Of a stretch of DNA of 64,000 nucleotides, positions 24,811-32,631 are shown piece by piece. Made by a program: the position numbers and the translations under genes. Source of the DNA: Agreia sp. Leaf283 (GTDB lineage: Bacteria > Actinomycetota > Actinomycetes > Actinomycetales > Microbacteriaceae); contig NZ_LMNF01000004.1 of NCBI RefSeq assembly GCF_001422485.1, positions 310,001 to 374,000 of the forward strand. The letters run 5' to 3'. Position 1 is the first letter of the stretch. Each line of letters begins with the position of its first letter. The notes under the pieces were generated by a model that saw only the letters and a list, made by a program, of their open reading frames with translations, did no database searches and was not told the DNA's origin.

Positions 24811-25473
24811 TCAGGCGCCTGTCGCGACCCGCAGGGCGAGCCACACCGAGGTTGTGCCCACGGTCGTCCAGAAGGCGATCGCGACTGCCTGCCAGAGGAG
24901 AACCCACGCGCGCGGGGTGCCTCCGGCGACCAGGATGGCCGACGTGATCTGGGTGGGGATCGCGAGCGGGCCGAGGATGCTCGCGCCCGGTACGCCGAAG
25001 CGCACGAGCCACGTGTAGAAGCGCTGGCGGCCCTTGGAGAGGGGCTTCTTGGGGGCTGCGTCCTCCGCGGCCTCAGCCGCTTCGGCTGCGTCGAGTTCAG
25101 AAGCGTCGATCGTGGCGATCCTCGTGGTCGGAACACCCGCCGTCGAAGAGCCGACCCCGACACTGCCCGCGCGCATCCGCTTCGCCGAAGCCGAAGCCGA
25201 AGCCGAAGCGCGAGCCGCCCGGCGGTCGACGACCGCGCTGCGGGCCCGCGAACTCAGCAGCACCACGAGCAGTACGCACAGGAAGTTGCCCGTGGCGCCG
25301 GCGATGGCGGCGGCGATCGGATTGACTCCGCCGATCACTCCGATGATGGCGGCGAGCTCGCCCTCGACGAAGGGAACGGCTCCGGCGAGCACGAGGATGA
25401 GTGGTTGGAGGAACTCGGGCACCTGGGCGACGAGGTCTTGAAAATTGCTGACGAGCTGTTCGATGGGGTTCAT
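24811..25473 (-). CDS. Small multidrug-export-like membrane protein with low-complexity linker
   Basis: 220-aa membrane protein. The start MNPIEQLVSNFQDLV at 25473 is supported by a promoter whose -10 box ends 8 bp upstream, giving a leaderless transcript. Hydrophobic segments: FLQPLILVLAGAVPFVEGELAAIIGVIGG, PIAAAIAGATGNFLCVLLVVLL, then WVLLWQAVAIAFWTTVGTTSVW. FVEGE and the GxxGN of the second helix resemble small multidrug export proteins. The central linker contains an Ala-Ser run made by a GCTTCG-type hexanucleotide repeat (about 25185-25215) and an acidic Ala-rich stretch. It is divergent from the SpoIIM-like gene with a shared MerR-type promoter region. Confidence 0.68.
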   Translation of the reverse strand: MNPIEQLVSNFQDLVAQVPEFLQPLILVLAGAVPFVEGELAAIIGVIGGVNPIAAAIAGATGNFLCVLLVVLLSSRARSAVVDRRAARASASASASAKRMRAGSVGVGSSTAGVPTTRIATIDASELDAAEAAEAAEDAAPKKPLSKGRQRFYTWLVRFGVPGASILGPLAIPTQITSAILVAGGTPRAWVLLWQAVAIAFWTTVGTTSVWLALRVATGA

Positions 25474-25480
25474 GGGTGAC

Positions 25481-25548
25481 AGTAGAAACCGTGTTCCCGC
25501 CACAGGGTCAAGCGCCCTTGACCCTGTGGTGGGAACAGGGTGTCTCAT
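25481..25548. promoter_or_regulatory. Back-to-back MerR-type promoters inside a 21-bp inverted repeat
   Basis: Arms 25492-25512 and 25517-25537 pair at 20 of 21 positions. Plus strand: -35 TTGACC (25518-25523), 19-bp spacer, -10 TCTCAT (25543-25548), ATG at 25555. Minus strand: -35 TTGACC (25511-25506), 19-bp spacer, -10 TCTACT (25486-25481), ATG at 25473. Each spacer holds a dyad (ACCCTGT-N7-ACAGGGT on plus). The long 19-bp spacer is the hallmark of MerR-activated promoters, and a MerR gene lies next to this region. Confidence 0.82.
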
Positions 25549-25554
25549 GTGGTC

Positions 25555-26229
25555 ATGACACAGAAAACGTACGAACCCGAGGTAGAAGCCTCGGACACCC
25601 GGCGGCCCCGCATGCTGCGCCGACCCTTCGAGATCATCGGCGCGAACAAGCGCGCCTACCTCGCCATCAACCTGATGGCCTACGGCCTGGTGGTCGCCGG
25701 CTTCGTCGTGGGAATCGTGTTCCCCGACCTCAGTCGCGCACAGCTGCAGACGCAGCAGACCGACGGCACGTCGGAGCTGGTCGGTTCGCTGCTCAGCAGC
25801 CCGTGGCTCTTCGCGGTGGTCATCTTCGCCATCAACGTCGGAAAGCTCAGCGCCCTCACGATCGTGCTGCCCTCGCTCGTCGTGCCCTTCCTGGGTCTGC
25901 CGCTCTTCGCCTGGTGGTCGTTCACCACCGGAATCACCATCGCCCCGACGACCGACATCGGCTGGGTGGCCCTCATCCCGCATTCCCTGACGGTCGTGAT
26001 CGAGCTGCAGGCATACATCCTGCTTCTGCTCGGCGCCTATCTGCTCGGCCGGTCGTGGCTGCGGCCCCGCACCGCCGGCGTGACCACCCACCGCCAGGGC
26101 TACCTGCGCGGCCTGCAGAAGCTGGGCTGGCTGGCCCTGCCCGCGTTGGTTCTGCTCGTGATCGGCGCGCTCTACGAGTCGTTCTCGCTGCTCTACCTCG
26201 TGCACCCGCTGTCGCTGTGGCTGCTGTGA
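25555..26229 (+). CDS. SpoIIM-like (stage II sporulation protein M family) membrane protein
   Basis: 224 aa from the ATG at 25555, 7 bp after the -10 box, so probably leaderless; a GTG 15 bp upstream is unlikely. Five or six membrane segments: YLAINLMAYGLVVAGFVVGIVFP, LFAVVIFAINVGKLSALTIVLPSLVVPFLGLPLFAWWSF, LIPHSLTVVIELQAYILLLLGAYLLG and LGWLALPALVLLVIGALY. The IPHSLTVVIELQAY stretch matches the conserved PHG-E-type motif of SpoIIM/DUF95 proteins. Such proteins occur in non-sporulating Actinobacteria with unknown roles in the membrane. It is co-regulated with the divergent export-like gene. Confidence 0.72.
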   Translation: MTQKTYEPEVEASDTRRPRMLRRPFEIIGANKRAYLAINLMAYGLVVAGFVVGIVFPDLSRAQLQTQQTDGTSELVGSLLSSPWLFAVVIFAINVGKLSALTIVLPSLVVPFLGLPLFAWWSFTTGITIAPTTDIGWVALIPHSLTVVIELQAYILLLLGAYLLGRSWLRPRTAGVTTHRQGYLRGLQKLGWLALPALVLLVIGALYESFSLLYLVHPLSLWLL

Positions 26230-26262
26230 ACCGGCGAGATGCCGTGACGGCGGCGCCGATGT

Positions 26263-26284
26263 TTGACAGTGTGGGGTGCACAGG
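26263..26284 (+). promoter_or_regulatory. Third MerR-type site, upstream of the merR gene
   Basis: TTGACAGTGTGGGGTGCACA followed by GG aligns without gaps to the plus-strand element at 25518-25539 and matches 16 of 22 positions, including TTGAC, TGTGG and ACAGG. It suggests autoregulation of the MerR gene that starts at 26341. The -10 is weak. Confidence 0.6.
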
Positions 26285-26340
26285 CATCTCGATCGCTGCG
26301 CACCCTACAGCGACACCGAGAACCGAAGGGAGCATGCGAC

Positions 26341-27075
26341 ATGCCGTGGAGCACCCGTGAAGTGGCCGACCTCGCCGGAACGACCGTGAACACCGTGCGG
26401 CACTATCACCGCGCCGGCCTGCTCGACGAGCCGGTGCGCATGTCGAACGGCTACAAGCAGTATCAGGTCGCCCACCTCGTGCGGCTGCTGCAGATCAGGC
26501 GGCTGCGCGACCTCGGGGTTCCGCTCGACCAGATCGAGCAGGTGGGCTTCGGCAAAGACTCGCCGGCGGATGCCCTCCGCGCGATAGACGCGGACCTCGC
26601 GTCGAGCATCGAACGGCTCCAACGCGCCCGCGCGGAGGTGCGCGCCATCCTCGACGGCTCCTCCGTCACGGGCGTGCCTGCCGGATTCGAGAACGTCGCA
26701 GCGCGACTCACGAAGCCCGAGCAGTCGCTCATGCTGGTCTACAACCAGCTCTACGACGACACAGCCATGGCCGATCTGCGGCAGATGGCCGAGGTCGATC
26801 CGGATGCCGTCGATGAGGAATTCGAGAACCTCGCGCCGGATGCGGACGAGCCCACGCGCATCCGATTGGCGGAGCATTTCGGCCCCGTGTTTGCGAAGCT
26901 CTTCGACGAGTACCCCTGGCTGGTGACGCCCGGAGCGCACCTGACGAAAGGTTCACACGTCGTTCGCGAAACGATCGACGAGTCGGTGCGCGTGACCTAC
27001 AACGCCGCCCAGCTCGAGGTGATGGCCCGTGCCGGCGCTATTGCCCTCGAAGTCGCCAAGGAGCACAACGACTGA
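26341..27075 (+). CDS. MerR family transcriptional regulator
   Basis: 244-aa activator with AAGGGA before the ATG. The N-terminal winged helix is WSTREVADLAGTTVNTVRHYHRAGLLDEP with wing YKQYQVAHLVRLLQIRRLRDLGVPLDQI, followed by a dimerisation helix (DLASSIERLQRARAEVRAIL). The C-terminal 130 residues form a helical effector domain (LYDDTAMADLRQMAEVDPDAVDEEFENLAPDADEP) without metal-binding cysteines, so it should sense an organic compound or protein signal. It probably activates the two divergent membrane-protein genes from the 19-bp-spacer promoters and its own gene. Confidence 0.87.
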   Translation: MPWSTREVADLAGTTVNTVRHYHRAGLLDEPVRMSNGYKQYQVAHLVRLLQIRRLRDLGVPLDQIEQVGFGKDSPADALRAIDADLASSIERLQRARAEVRAILDGSSVTGVPAGFENVAARLTKPEQSLMLVYNQLYDDTAMADLRQMAEVDPDAVDEEFENLAPDADEPTRIRLAEHFGPVFAKLFDEYPWLVTPGAHLTKGSHVVRETIDESVRVTYNAAQLEVMARAGAIALEVAKEHND

Positions 27076-27134
27076 CAACGCCGTTAGCTGTCACCCGTTC
27101 AACAGGATGTTTCGATTCAGGCTCGGCGTTTCTG

Positions 27135-27150
27135 CGCCGCCGCGGCGGCG
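27135..27150. terminator. GC palindrome between convergent genes
   Basis: Perfect 16-bp palindrome CGCCGCCGCGGCGGCG between the merR stop and the stop of the converging membrane protein gene. Possible bidirectional terminator, without a U-tract. Confidence 0.4.
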
Positions 27151-27193
27151 TGTTGGACTGTCTGTCCTGTAGTACGGATCGCGCCCTGCTTAG

Positions 27194-28630
27194 TCAGCTC
27201 AGGCCGTCGGGCGGAAGCAGGCGGCCGCCCCCGAGGTAGACCATCTCCTCGGCCTCGGCGCGCCGCCTGCGGGTCACCGACATGAACATGGCGACCCCGA
27301 TGCCCACGAGGGCCAGTCCGCTCACCAGGATTCCGATTCTCGTGAACAGCGGCAGCTCACTGTCGACGAGCGCGACGATTCCGATGATGATCATGACCGC
27401 ACCGACCACGCTCCAGATGCCCGCCCCTGCGGAGCGCAGCCTCCAGGCCTGCTCCGTCCACGCCAGCAGAAACGGCGTCGGCATGCCGCGCTTGCGCTCG
27501 CCGCCGTCGCGCAGCGCCATCCAGCGACGGGCGAGATCGCGCCGGCTCCGCACGTCGGCATCGGCCGCGGCGCACCAGCCCAAAACGAGCGCGATCGACA
27601 GCAGGATGGCGCTCGCGACCACCAGCAGCACCACGTCTTCGCCGGTCGCGTTGAGGATTCTCGAGCTGATCGCGTCGAGCACGATCGACACCGCGACCAC
27701 GCCGACGCCCACCCCGATGCAGCCGATGAGCAGCCGCAGCAGCAATCGGCGCAGACGACCGGTGCGGGCCAGGTGCGATGCGAGAAGGTCGGTGGCCTCC
27801 GCGTCGTCATCTTCCCGCGCGCGCTCGAGGCGGTCGGCCTTGACCAGGGCGATCAGGGCCCGGATGCCGCCGCGCGGCCGCCGGGTCGCCGCTGCGGCGG
27901 ACTCGCGCGACTCCGTGGTTCCGTCGGCACCCGACGGGTAGCGAGAGTCCGCTGCCTCTGCGGCGTCGATCAGGCCCTGCAGTTCGATCAACAGGGTCTC
28001 CCGGCCGACGCGCGACTTCCCTCCGCCCTCGGTCAGCGACACCGCCGCGGCACGCTGCCGCTCAGTGAGCGCGGGAGGGCCGGCCGCCTCGCGGCCGTCG
28101 CCGATGCGCGCGGGCCGCGCCGCGGCATCCGGAACCTCGAGCGGAAGGCCGCCGACGAACGCGGCCAGACTGCGCAGGCCCTGCGCATCCAGGCCTTTCA
28201 TCGGGTGGCCCCGAACGAGCACGCGGGAGGTGGCGCCGTCTGTCGAGGTGAAGCGATAGACCTTGTAGCCGGTGCCGTTCGGTGCCGACGAGACCGAGCG
28301 CCAGGCCTCCGTGATCGTGTCGAGCGGCACGGTGCGGCGGCGGAACGAGAGGGTTCCGCGGCGCATCGAGGCTGTGCTTTCGCCGGGGCTGAATTCGATC
28401 ACCGCGTAGGCGAGGGTGACTCCGATCGCGATGCCGCCGCCGAAGACGAGCCAGACAGAGAGCACCCCGAGAGGCCAGCTCCCCTCGCCGGCGCCGAGGG
28501 TGGAGAAGAGGAGCGAGGCGGGTGCCCCGAGGGCCGCGGCCACGCTGAGAGAGGCCTCCGCTATGAGGCGCAGGTTCTGGATGCCCGGGTGCCGCCCGAT
28601 GCGCACGGTGTCGTCGGTGGGCGCGGGCAT
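27194..28630 (-). CDS. Hypothetical membrane protein with N-terminal PH-like region
   Basis: 478 aa. Two N-terminal membrane segments (LIAEASLSVAAALGAPASLLF, LGVLSVWLVFGGGIAIGVTLAYAVI) precede a beta-rich stretch (GTLSFRRRTVPLDTITEAWRS and VYRFTSTDGATSRVLVRG) that looks like a PH-type fold. A charged cytoplasmic region follows, then four more helices (LLIGCIGVGVGVVAVSIVLDAI, VVLLVVASAILLSIALVLGW, IWSVVGAVMIIIGIVALV, IGILVSGLALVGIGVAMFMSV). No catalytic motif. The gene looks like a conserved actinobacterial membrane protein of unknown role. Confidence 0.72.
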   Translation of the reverse strand: MPAPTDDTVRIGRHPGIQNLRLIAEASLSVAAALGAPASLLFSTLGAGEGSWPLGVLSVWLVFGGGIAIGVTLAYAVIEFSPGESTASMRRGTLSFRRRTVPLDTITEAWRSVSSAPNGTGYKVYRFTSTDGATSRVLVRGHPMKGLDAQGLRSLAAFVGGLPLEVPDAAARPARIGDGREAAGPPALTERQRAAAVSLTEGGGKSRVGRETLLIELQGLIDAAEAADSRYPSGADGTTESRESAAAATRRPRGGIRALIALVKADRLERAREDDDAEATDLLASHLARTGRLRRLLLRLLIGCIGVGVGVVAVSIVLDAISSRILNATGEDVVLLVVASAILLSIALVLGWCAAADADVRSRRDLARRWMALRDGGERKRGMPTPFLLAWTEQAWRLRSAGAGIWSVVGAVMIIIGIVALVDSELPLFTRIGILVSGLALVGIGVAMFMSVTRRRRAEAEEMVYLGGGRLLPPDGLS

Positions 28631-28687
28631 GGGACAACGCTCGCAGAAATTTCTGTGCTACTCAATCAGCGCAGGGTGAGACGGCGT

Positions 28688-29011
28688 CTACTCGTCAAGG
28701 GCGTCGAGTTGTCTCAGGGCCTCGTTCGCCCGGGCGATCCTGTCTTTCTCGGGGGAGTCCCACCAGAGGGGACCGCGCTCGCCGAGGCCGTGCTTCGCCA
28801 GGCCGACCCGCGTTCGCGCTGCGGCGACGGCCGCAGCAACGGCGGCCTCGTCGCCCGCTGACTTCGTCGCGCGCACCCCGGAGCGGCCGCGCCCGAGGTG
28901 CGACTTAAGTCGAGACACCAGCGTTTCACTGAGAGCGCGGTCTGTGCGACGCCACTTGCGGCCATTGATGACCAACCAGCGGTCGTCGTCGACAGACCCC
29001 GTCTCAGACAT
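28688..29011 (-). CDS. Conserved small hypothetical protein
   Basis: 107-aa soluble, highly charged protein. Its N-terminus (DDRWLVINGRKWRRTD) and C-terminal GERGPLWWDSP are typical of a small conserved actinobacterial family often mislabelled as biopolymer transporter Tol. The middle is an Arg/Lys-rich helix then an Ala-rich helix. It lies 19 bp downstream of the two tiny acidic ORFs and could belong to their transcript. Function unknown. Confidence 0.68.
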   Translation of the reverse strand: MSETGSVDDDRWLVINGRKWRRTDRALSETLVSRLKSHLGRGRSGVRATKSAGDEAAVAAAVAAARTRVGLAKHGLGERGPLWWDSPEKDRIARANEALRQLDALDE

Positions 29012-29030
29012 GCGCGTGAGACGTGCGGCG

Positions 29031-29165
29031 TTACGCCGCGATCAGCTCGGGCCGACCGGCCCACGATCCCGACGGGTTCTCCACGGGAGTCCCGTCCGGC
29101 TCGGTTCCGGTCTCGGGGTCGATCTCGTCGGGCTTCGGGGTGTGCTCGGGGCGAGGGTCACTCAT
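29031..29165 (-). CDS. 44-aa acidic, proline-rich small protein
   Basis: MSDPRPEHTPKPDEIDPETG starts with a strong GGAGGAGC 6-7 nt upstream and ends WAGRPELIAA. It is intrinsically disordered by composition (Asp, Glu, Pro) and overlaps the stop of the 40-aa ORF before it, so translation is coupled. Function unknown. Confidence 0.6.
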   Translation of the reverse strand: MSDPRPEHTPKPDEIDPETGTEPDGTPVENPSGSWAGRPELIAA

Positions 29166-29280
29166 CGTCTGCTCCTCCGCCCGATGCCGTGTCGGCACCA
29201 TCCTGGGGCTCGCTGCCGTCTGATCCCGAGCCATCGGGAATCTCGTCGGCATCCGATTTCTTGGATTCGTTCGTCGTCAT
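29158..29280 (-). CDS. 40-aa acidic, glycine-rich small protein
   Basis: ATG at 29280 preceded by AAAGGAG 6 nt away. The product begins MTTNESKKSDADEIPDGSG and ends SGGGADDE; it is strongly acidic and disordered. The stop overlaps the start of the next ORF by 8 nt (ATGAGTGA). Below the usual length cut-off for gene callers. Function unknown. Confidence 0.55.
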   Translation of the reverse strand: MTTNESKKSDADEIPDGSGSDGSEPQDGADTASGGGADDE

Positions 29281-29401
29281 TCGTGCTCCTTTCCACACGC
29301 GACGTTACGCCTGCGCACTGACTCGGCGTCAGGGGTTGACGCTGTGGGCGCGAATCCGGCGTACGGTCGACGGGGCGCCCCGCGCTCAGCGACAGAAGCA
29401 C

Positions 29402-30601
29402 TCAGCGCGACAGCAGCGCCCTCGCGCAGCGCCTCACGAGCGCGCGGTCTGTCGTCAGTGCGAACTCGTAGAGCCCCTCACGATGGCGGGTCGGGTCGAT
29501 CTCCCGAGCGGTGAGTGCTGCGGCGTAGTCGGCGGTCAGCAGAATGACGTCCCACTCGGCGGCGAGCGGGTCGTCGTCTGCGACGACCACACTGCGGGCC
29601 GGATGCGGAAGACCCGCAGACGCACGAGTCGAGTAGGCCGTCAACAGGCATCCGGAACCGACCAGGGCCTCGTAGCGGATTCGAGTCGCGGGCGTGATGT
29701 TGTCTTCGGCCTGGAAGGTCGCGAGCAGCACGGCGGAATCGCCGCCGGCCCCGGCGCGCTCCTCGAGGAACGCGCTGACCTGCAGGAGCAATGCGCGGTC
29801 ACCCAGCTTGACCGGAGCCGCCCCCGCCACCACCTCGAACGGGGTGGTGCCGCCCGGTTCGTCGACGACGTCGAGGGCGTGGCGCCCGCGCGCCGGACGG
29901 AGGCGGGTGACTCCGGGGGCCTCGTCTGTCGTCGCGGCCGCCTTGCCGTAGTGCCAGCCCTGGGCGAGGGATGCGCCGAAAGCACGCGCGCGGGTGATGT
30001 GCGCGGGCGTCTCGACACCCTCGGCCAGAATGATCGCGCCGCTTCTCTCGGCATAGCCCGCGATCGCGGTCATCGTCATCGCCGCCATACGGTCCGGCTG
30101 CCGACGGATGAGGTTCATGTCGAGCTTCACGATCTCGGGTGCGAGCAGTGGAAGAAGCGCGAGAGACGCGGGCTCTGCCCCCAGGTCGTCGATGGCGATG
30201 AGGTGCCCTGCGGCCCGCAGCGTCGCGGCGGCGGCCAGAAGGGACCCCGGGTCGGTGGTCAGCGCGCGCTCGGTGATCTCGACGACGAGCGGCGGGGCGC
30301 CGATGAGAGCCTGTGGCACGCGGCCGTGGGCCAGACTGGCAGGCTCCACGTTAACGAAGACGGAGTGCGGGGACTCGAGACCCTGGGTCTCGATGGCACG
30401 CAGCGCGGAATCGAGAAAGGCGGAGTCGAGCTCTGCCGCCGTGTCGTCTCGGTACGCATCGCGGAGCAGCCGATCCGGAGGCACGGGCGAGTCGTCGAAG
30501 AACGCGCGGCTCAGTGCCTCATAGGCCACGACGATCCCTGAATCGATGTCGACCACAGGCTGGAAGTTGGTCACGAGACGGTCGAAACCGAGAGTCTGCA
30601 T
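29402..30601 (-). CDS. EAL-domain c-di-GMP phosphodiesterase with C-terminal DICT sensor domain
   Basis: 399-aa cytoplasmic protein. The EAL domain carries the key catalytic residues: the EAL motif itself (Glu28 in AYEALSR), Asn in VNVEP, Glu in VEITER, Asp pair in AIDDLGA, Lys in VKLDMN and the EGVET loop. It should therefore hydrolyse c-di-GMP. The C-terminal 150 residues (VSAFLEERAGAGGDSAVLLATF, TRIRYEALVGSGCLLTAYS) resemble the DICT sensory domain, which often follows signalling modules. No GGDEF domain is present. It stands alone, between a small-ORF cluster and a hydrolase. Confidence 0.85.
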   Translation of the reverse strand: MQTLGFDRLVTNFQPVVDIDSGIVVAYEALSRAFFDDSPVPPDRLLRDAYRDDTAAELDSAFLDSALRAIETQGLESPHSVFVNVEPASLAHGRVPQALIGAPPLVVEITERALTTDPGSLLAAAATLRAAGHLIAIDDLGAEPASLALLPLLAPEIVKLDMNLIRRQPDRMAAMTMTAIAGYAERSGAIILAEGVETPAHITRARAFGASLAQGWHYGKAAATTDEAPGVTRLRPARGRHALDVVDEPGGTTPFEVVAGAAPVKLGDRALLLQVSAFLEERAGAGGDSAVLLATFQAEDNITPATRIRYEALVGSGCLLTAYSTRASAGLPHPARSVVVADDDPLAAEWDVILLTADYAAALTAREIDPTRHREGLYEFALTTDRALVRRCARALLSR

Positions 30602-30734
30602 GTGCCCATTAACGCAGTGAGGTGGCCCGGTGCCTAGTCGGGCTTGATATCTCGCGCTCTGAGCGAACGGTCGACACCGGCGCGCTCACCCGGTCGTAGG
30701 GTCTCAATCACTCCTCTTTTGAAAGGCTCAGACC

Positions 30735-31445
30735 ATGGAACTGCTCTTCGCGCACGGCGCCCTCGTTCGCGACGGAGCCTGGTGGTGGCAGCCCGCAGCC
30801 GACCTGCTCGAGCGGCGCACGGGCATCCGGAGCCGCGCCGTGGCGCTGCCATCGTGCGGCGAAGGCACGGCCGATGGTCTCTCGGATGCCGCCGGCGGGC
30901 TCGTCGCCGACGCCGCCGCACTGCGCCGCGAGCTCGACACCGTCGACGAGGCGATCGTGGTGGGACACTCCTACGGCGGAACCGTGATCGCCGAGGCCGG
31001 ATCGCATCCGGCCGTTCGTCACCTGCTCTACATCTCGTCGTACCTGCCCGACATCGGCCAGGCGCAGGGCATGATCATGAGCGGCGAGTCCGACCCCGTG
31101 TCGATCGGCGACAACGGCGACGGCACACTGAGCGTCTCGGGTTACGACGCGACGTCGTTCGGCGGGCGGTTCCTGCAGGATGCCGATGAAGAGACCCAGC
31201 GCGAGGCCTGGTCGCGCGTCACGGCTCAGGATGCGACGGCGTTCATGACTCCGACGACGGCGGCCGGATGGCAGGGAGTGGACTCGACGTACCTCGTGTG
31301 CGGCGAGGATCGCAGCACCTCGCTCGAGCTGCAGCGCTTCCATGCGGCGCGCGCCACCCGCTCGGTCGAGCTGCCGACGGGGCACCACCCGTTCATCACG
31401 CGCCCCGACCTGGTGGTCGACGCGTTGGCGGCGCTGCTCGCGTAG
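30735..31445 (+). CDS. Alpha/beta hydrolase
   Basis: 236 aa with a good AAAGG ribosome site. The oxyanion strand is LLFAHGALVRDGAWWW, the nucleophile elbow GHSYGG puts Ser at residue 79, the acid is likely the Asp in YLVCGEDRS, and the catalytic His lies in the ELPTGHHPF loop. No signal peptide, so it is cytosolic. The substrate is unknown; this subgroup includes esterases and lactonases. A family 1 repeat copy follows. Confidence 0.85.
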   Translation: MELLFAHGALVRDGAWWWQPAADLLERRTGIRSRAVALPSCGEGTADGLSDAAGGLVADAAALRRELDTVDEAIVVGHSYGGTVIAEAGSHPAVRHLLYISSYLPDIGQAQGMIMSGESDPVSIGDNGDGTLSVSGYDATSFGGRFLQDADEETQREAWSRVTAQDATAFMTPTTAAGWQGVDSTYLVCGEDRSTSLELQRFHAARATRSVELPTGHHPFITRPDLVVDALAALLA

Positions 31446-31460
31446 GCCGCCTGCCTCTCC

Positions 31461-31481
31461 CCTTCGACAAGCTCAGGGAAC
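31461..31481 (+). repeat. Intergenic repeat family 1, copy d
   Basis: TTCGACAAGCTCAGGGAAC core, 15 bp after the hydrolase stop and before the converging DUF4259 gene. Confidence 0.75.
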
Positions 31482-31500
31482 GGACCGTCGGGCCGTACGT

Positions 31501-31917
31501 TCAGGCAAGGCCGGGCGACCCGGCATCCAGCGCGTTCTTCAGTGCCTCATTCGCATCGAGCCACTCGGCGGAGTCTTCGTCGGCCCACAGCTCGCTCAAT
31601 TCGCTCTCGGGCGACGTGGATGCGGCAAGCGCCTCGAGGGCGATGGCCACGAGGGCCGCGTCGGGGCGCCCGACCCGCTGAACGAAAACGCCCACCGATT
31701 CGGTGTAGGCGTCGGACTGGGTCGGACGACCAAGGCCGTGGGCGACCACCTCTGCCGCAGCGATCGCAACGACCGCGTCGTCGGAGTCGACCTCGGTCTG
31801 CCCGATGACGCGGGTCAGGGCATCACGCACAAAACCCCAGCCGGCCGCGTCGTCGAGGTCAAAGGCCCAGTCGCCGGCCGAGTCGCTTCCGAATGGTTGT
31901 CCGCTCCATGTCCCCAT
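31501..31917 (-). CDS. DUF4259 domain protein
   Basis: 138-aa acidic soluble protein. The opening MGTWSGQPFGSDSAGDWAFDL is the family's signature, and the length is normal. The rest is helical (VIGQTEVDSDDAVVAIAAAEVVAHGLG, SELWADEDSAEWLDANEALKNAL). The family has no known function but is widespread in Actinobacteria. It is divergent from a cupin gene that starts 17 bp away. Confidence 0.8.
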   Translation of the reverse strand: MGTWSGQPFGSDSAGDWAFDLDDAAGWGFVRDALTRVIGQTEVDSDDAVVAIAAAEVVAHGLGRPTQSDAYTESVGVFVQRVGRPDAALVAIALEALAASTSPESELSELWADEDSAEWLDANEALKNALDAGSPGLA

Positions 31918-31934
31918 GGTTCCAAGATAGAGGC

Positions 31935-32318
31935 ATGACGAACATTCTCGGGATCGATGTCGCCGCCGAACTGCAGCAGGTCGAGAAGCACTGGACTCCG
32001 CGGGTCATCGGGCGCGTGAACGACCAGTACATCAAAGTGGCGAAGCTGCTCGGCGAGCTGATGTGGCACGCGCACGACCAGGAGGACGAGATGTTTCTCG
32101 TGGTCTCGGGGCGGCTTCGCATCCAATTGGAGGGCGACGAGGAGGTCGTGCTCGACCCGGGGCAGTTCTACGTCGTTCCGCGCGGAGTGCGGCACAACCC
32201 CGTGGCCGAGGAGGAGGTCGAGATCGTGCTCATCGAGACGGTGACGACCGCGCATACGGGCGACGTCGTGTCGGAGAGGTCGGTTCCGATCGACCAGCAG
32301 CTCGGCACGTTCAGCTGA
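31935..32318 (+). CDS. Cupin domain protein
   Basis: 127 aa from the ATG at 31935 with AGAGG upstream. A single cupin barrel with the metal-binding motif in MWHAHDQEDEMFLVVSG (His-His-Glu) and the second motif GQFYVVPRGVRHNPVAE with the fourth His. Probably a small-molecule binding or isomerase/dioxygenase-type cupin; the substrate is unknown. No partner gene is evident. Confidence 0.85.
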   Translation: MTNILGIDVAAELQQVEKHWTPRVIGRVNDQYIKVAKLLGELMWHAHDQEDEMFLVVSGRLRIQLEGDEEVVLDPGQFYVVPRGVRHNPVAEEEVEIVLIETVTTAHTGDVVSERSVPIDQQLGTFS

Positions 32319-32373
32319 GGCGGGCTTGGGCTGATTGCGTAGGCCGCTCGCGGCCAGGCGACCGGCGCCAAAA

Positions 32374-32506
32374 GGGAGGAACCACGCGCATCCGACGCAC
32401 ATAGCGCGTCGATGTGCCAGATCTCCTCCCGTTTGACGTGGAATGGGCGGAGAACAGAGCATCCGAGCCGCATACGTCGCCGGTTGAACGGAACTCCGCC
32501 CATTCC
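32374..32506. repeat. Two successive long inverted repeats in a 313-bp intergenic region
   Basis: First pair GGGAGGA (32374-32380) / TCCTCCC (32424-32430). Second pair GGAATGGGCGGAG (32440-32452) and its exact reverse complement (32494-32506), 41 nt apart. They fill most of the gap (32319-32631) between the cupin gene and the MmyB-type regulator. No ORF of note lies there. Confidence 0.6.
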
Positions 32507-32528
32507 GGCGCAACATCGCTTGGCCCTC

Positions 32529-32549
32529 CCTTCGACAGGCTCAGGGAAC
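32529..32549 (+). repeat. Intergenic repeat family 1, copy e
   Basis: Exact TTCGACAGGCTCAGGGAAC core, about 80 bp upstream of the MmyB-type regulator start. Confidence 0.75.
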
Positions 32550-32631
32550 GAGGCGAAGCTGCGACGCGGCGCGTGAGGCGGGTACTCGCAGTGCCTCCCG
32601 CAGCGCGGCGCAGCGGGGTTAGCGTGGAGTC

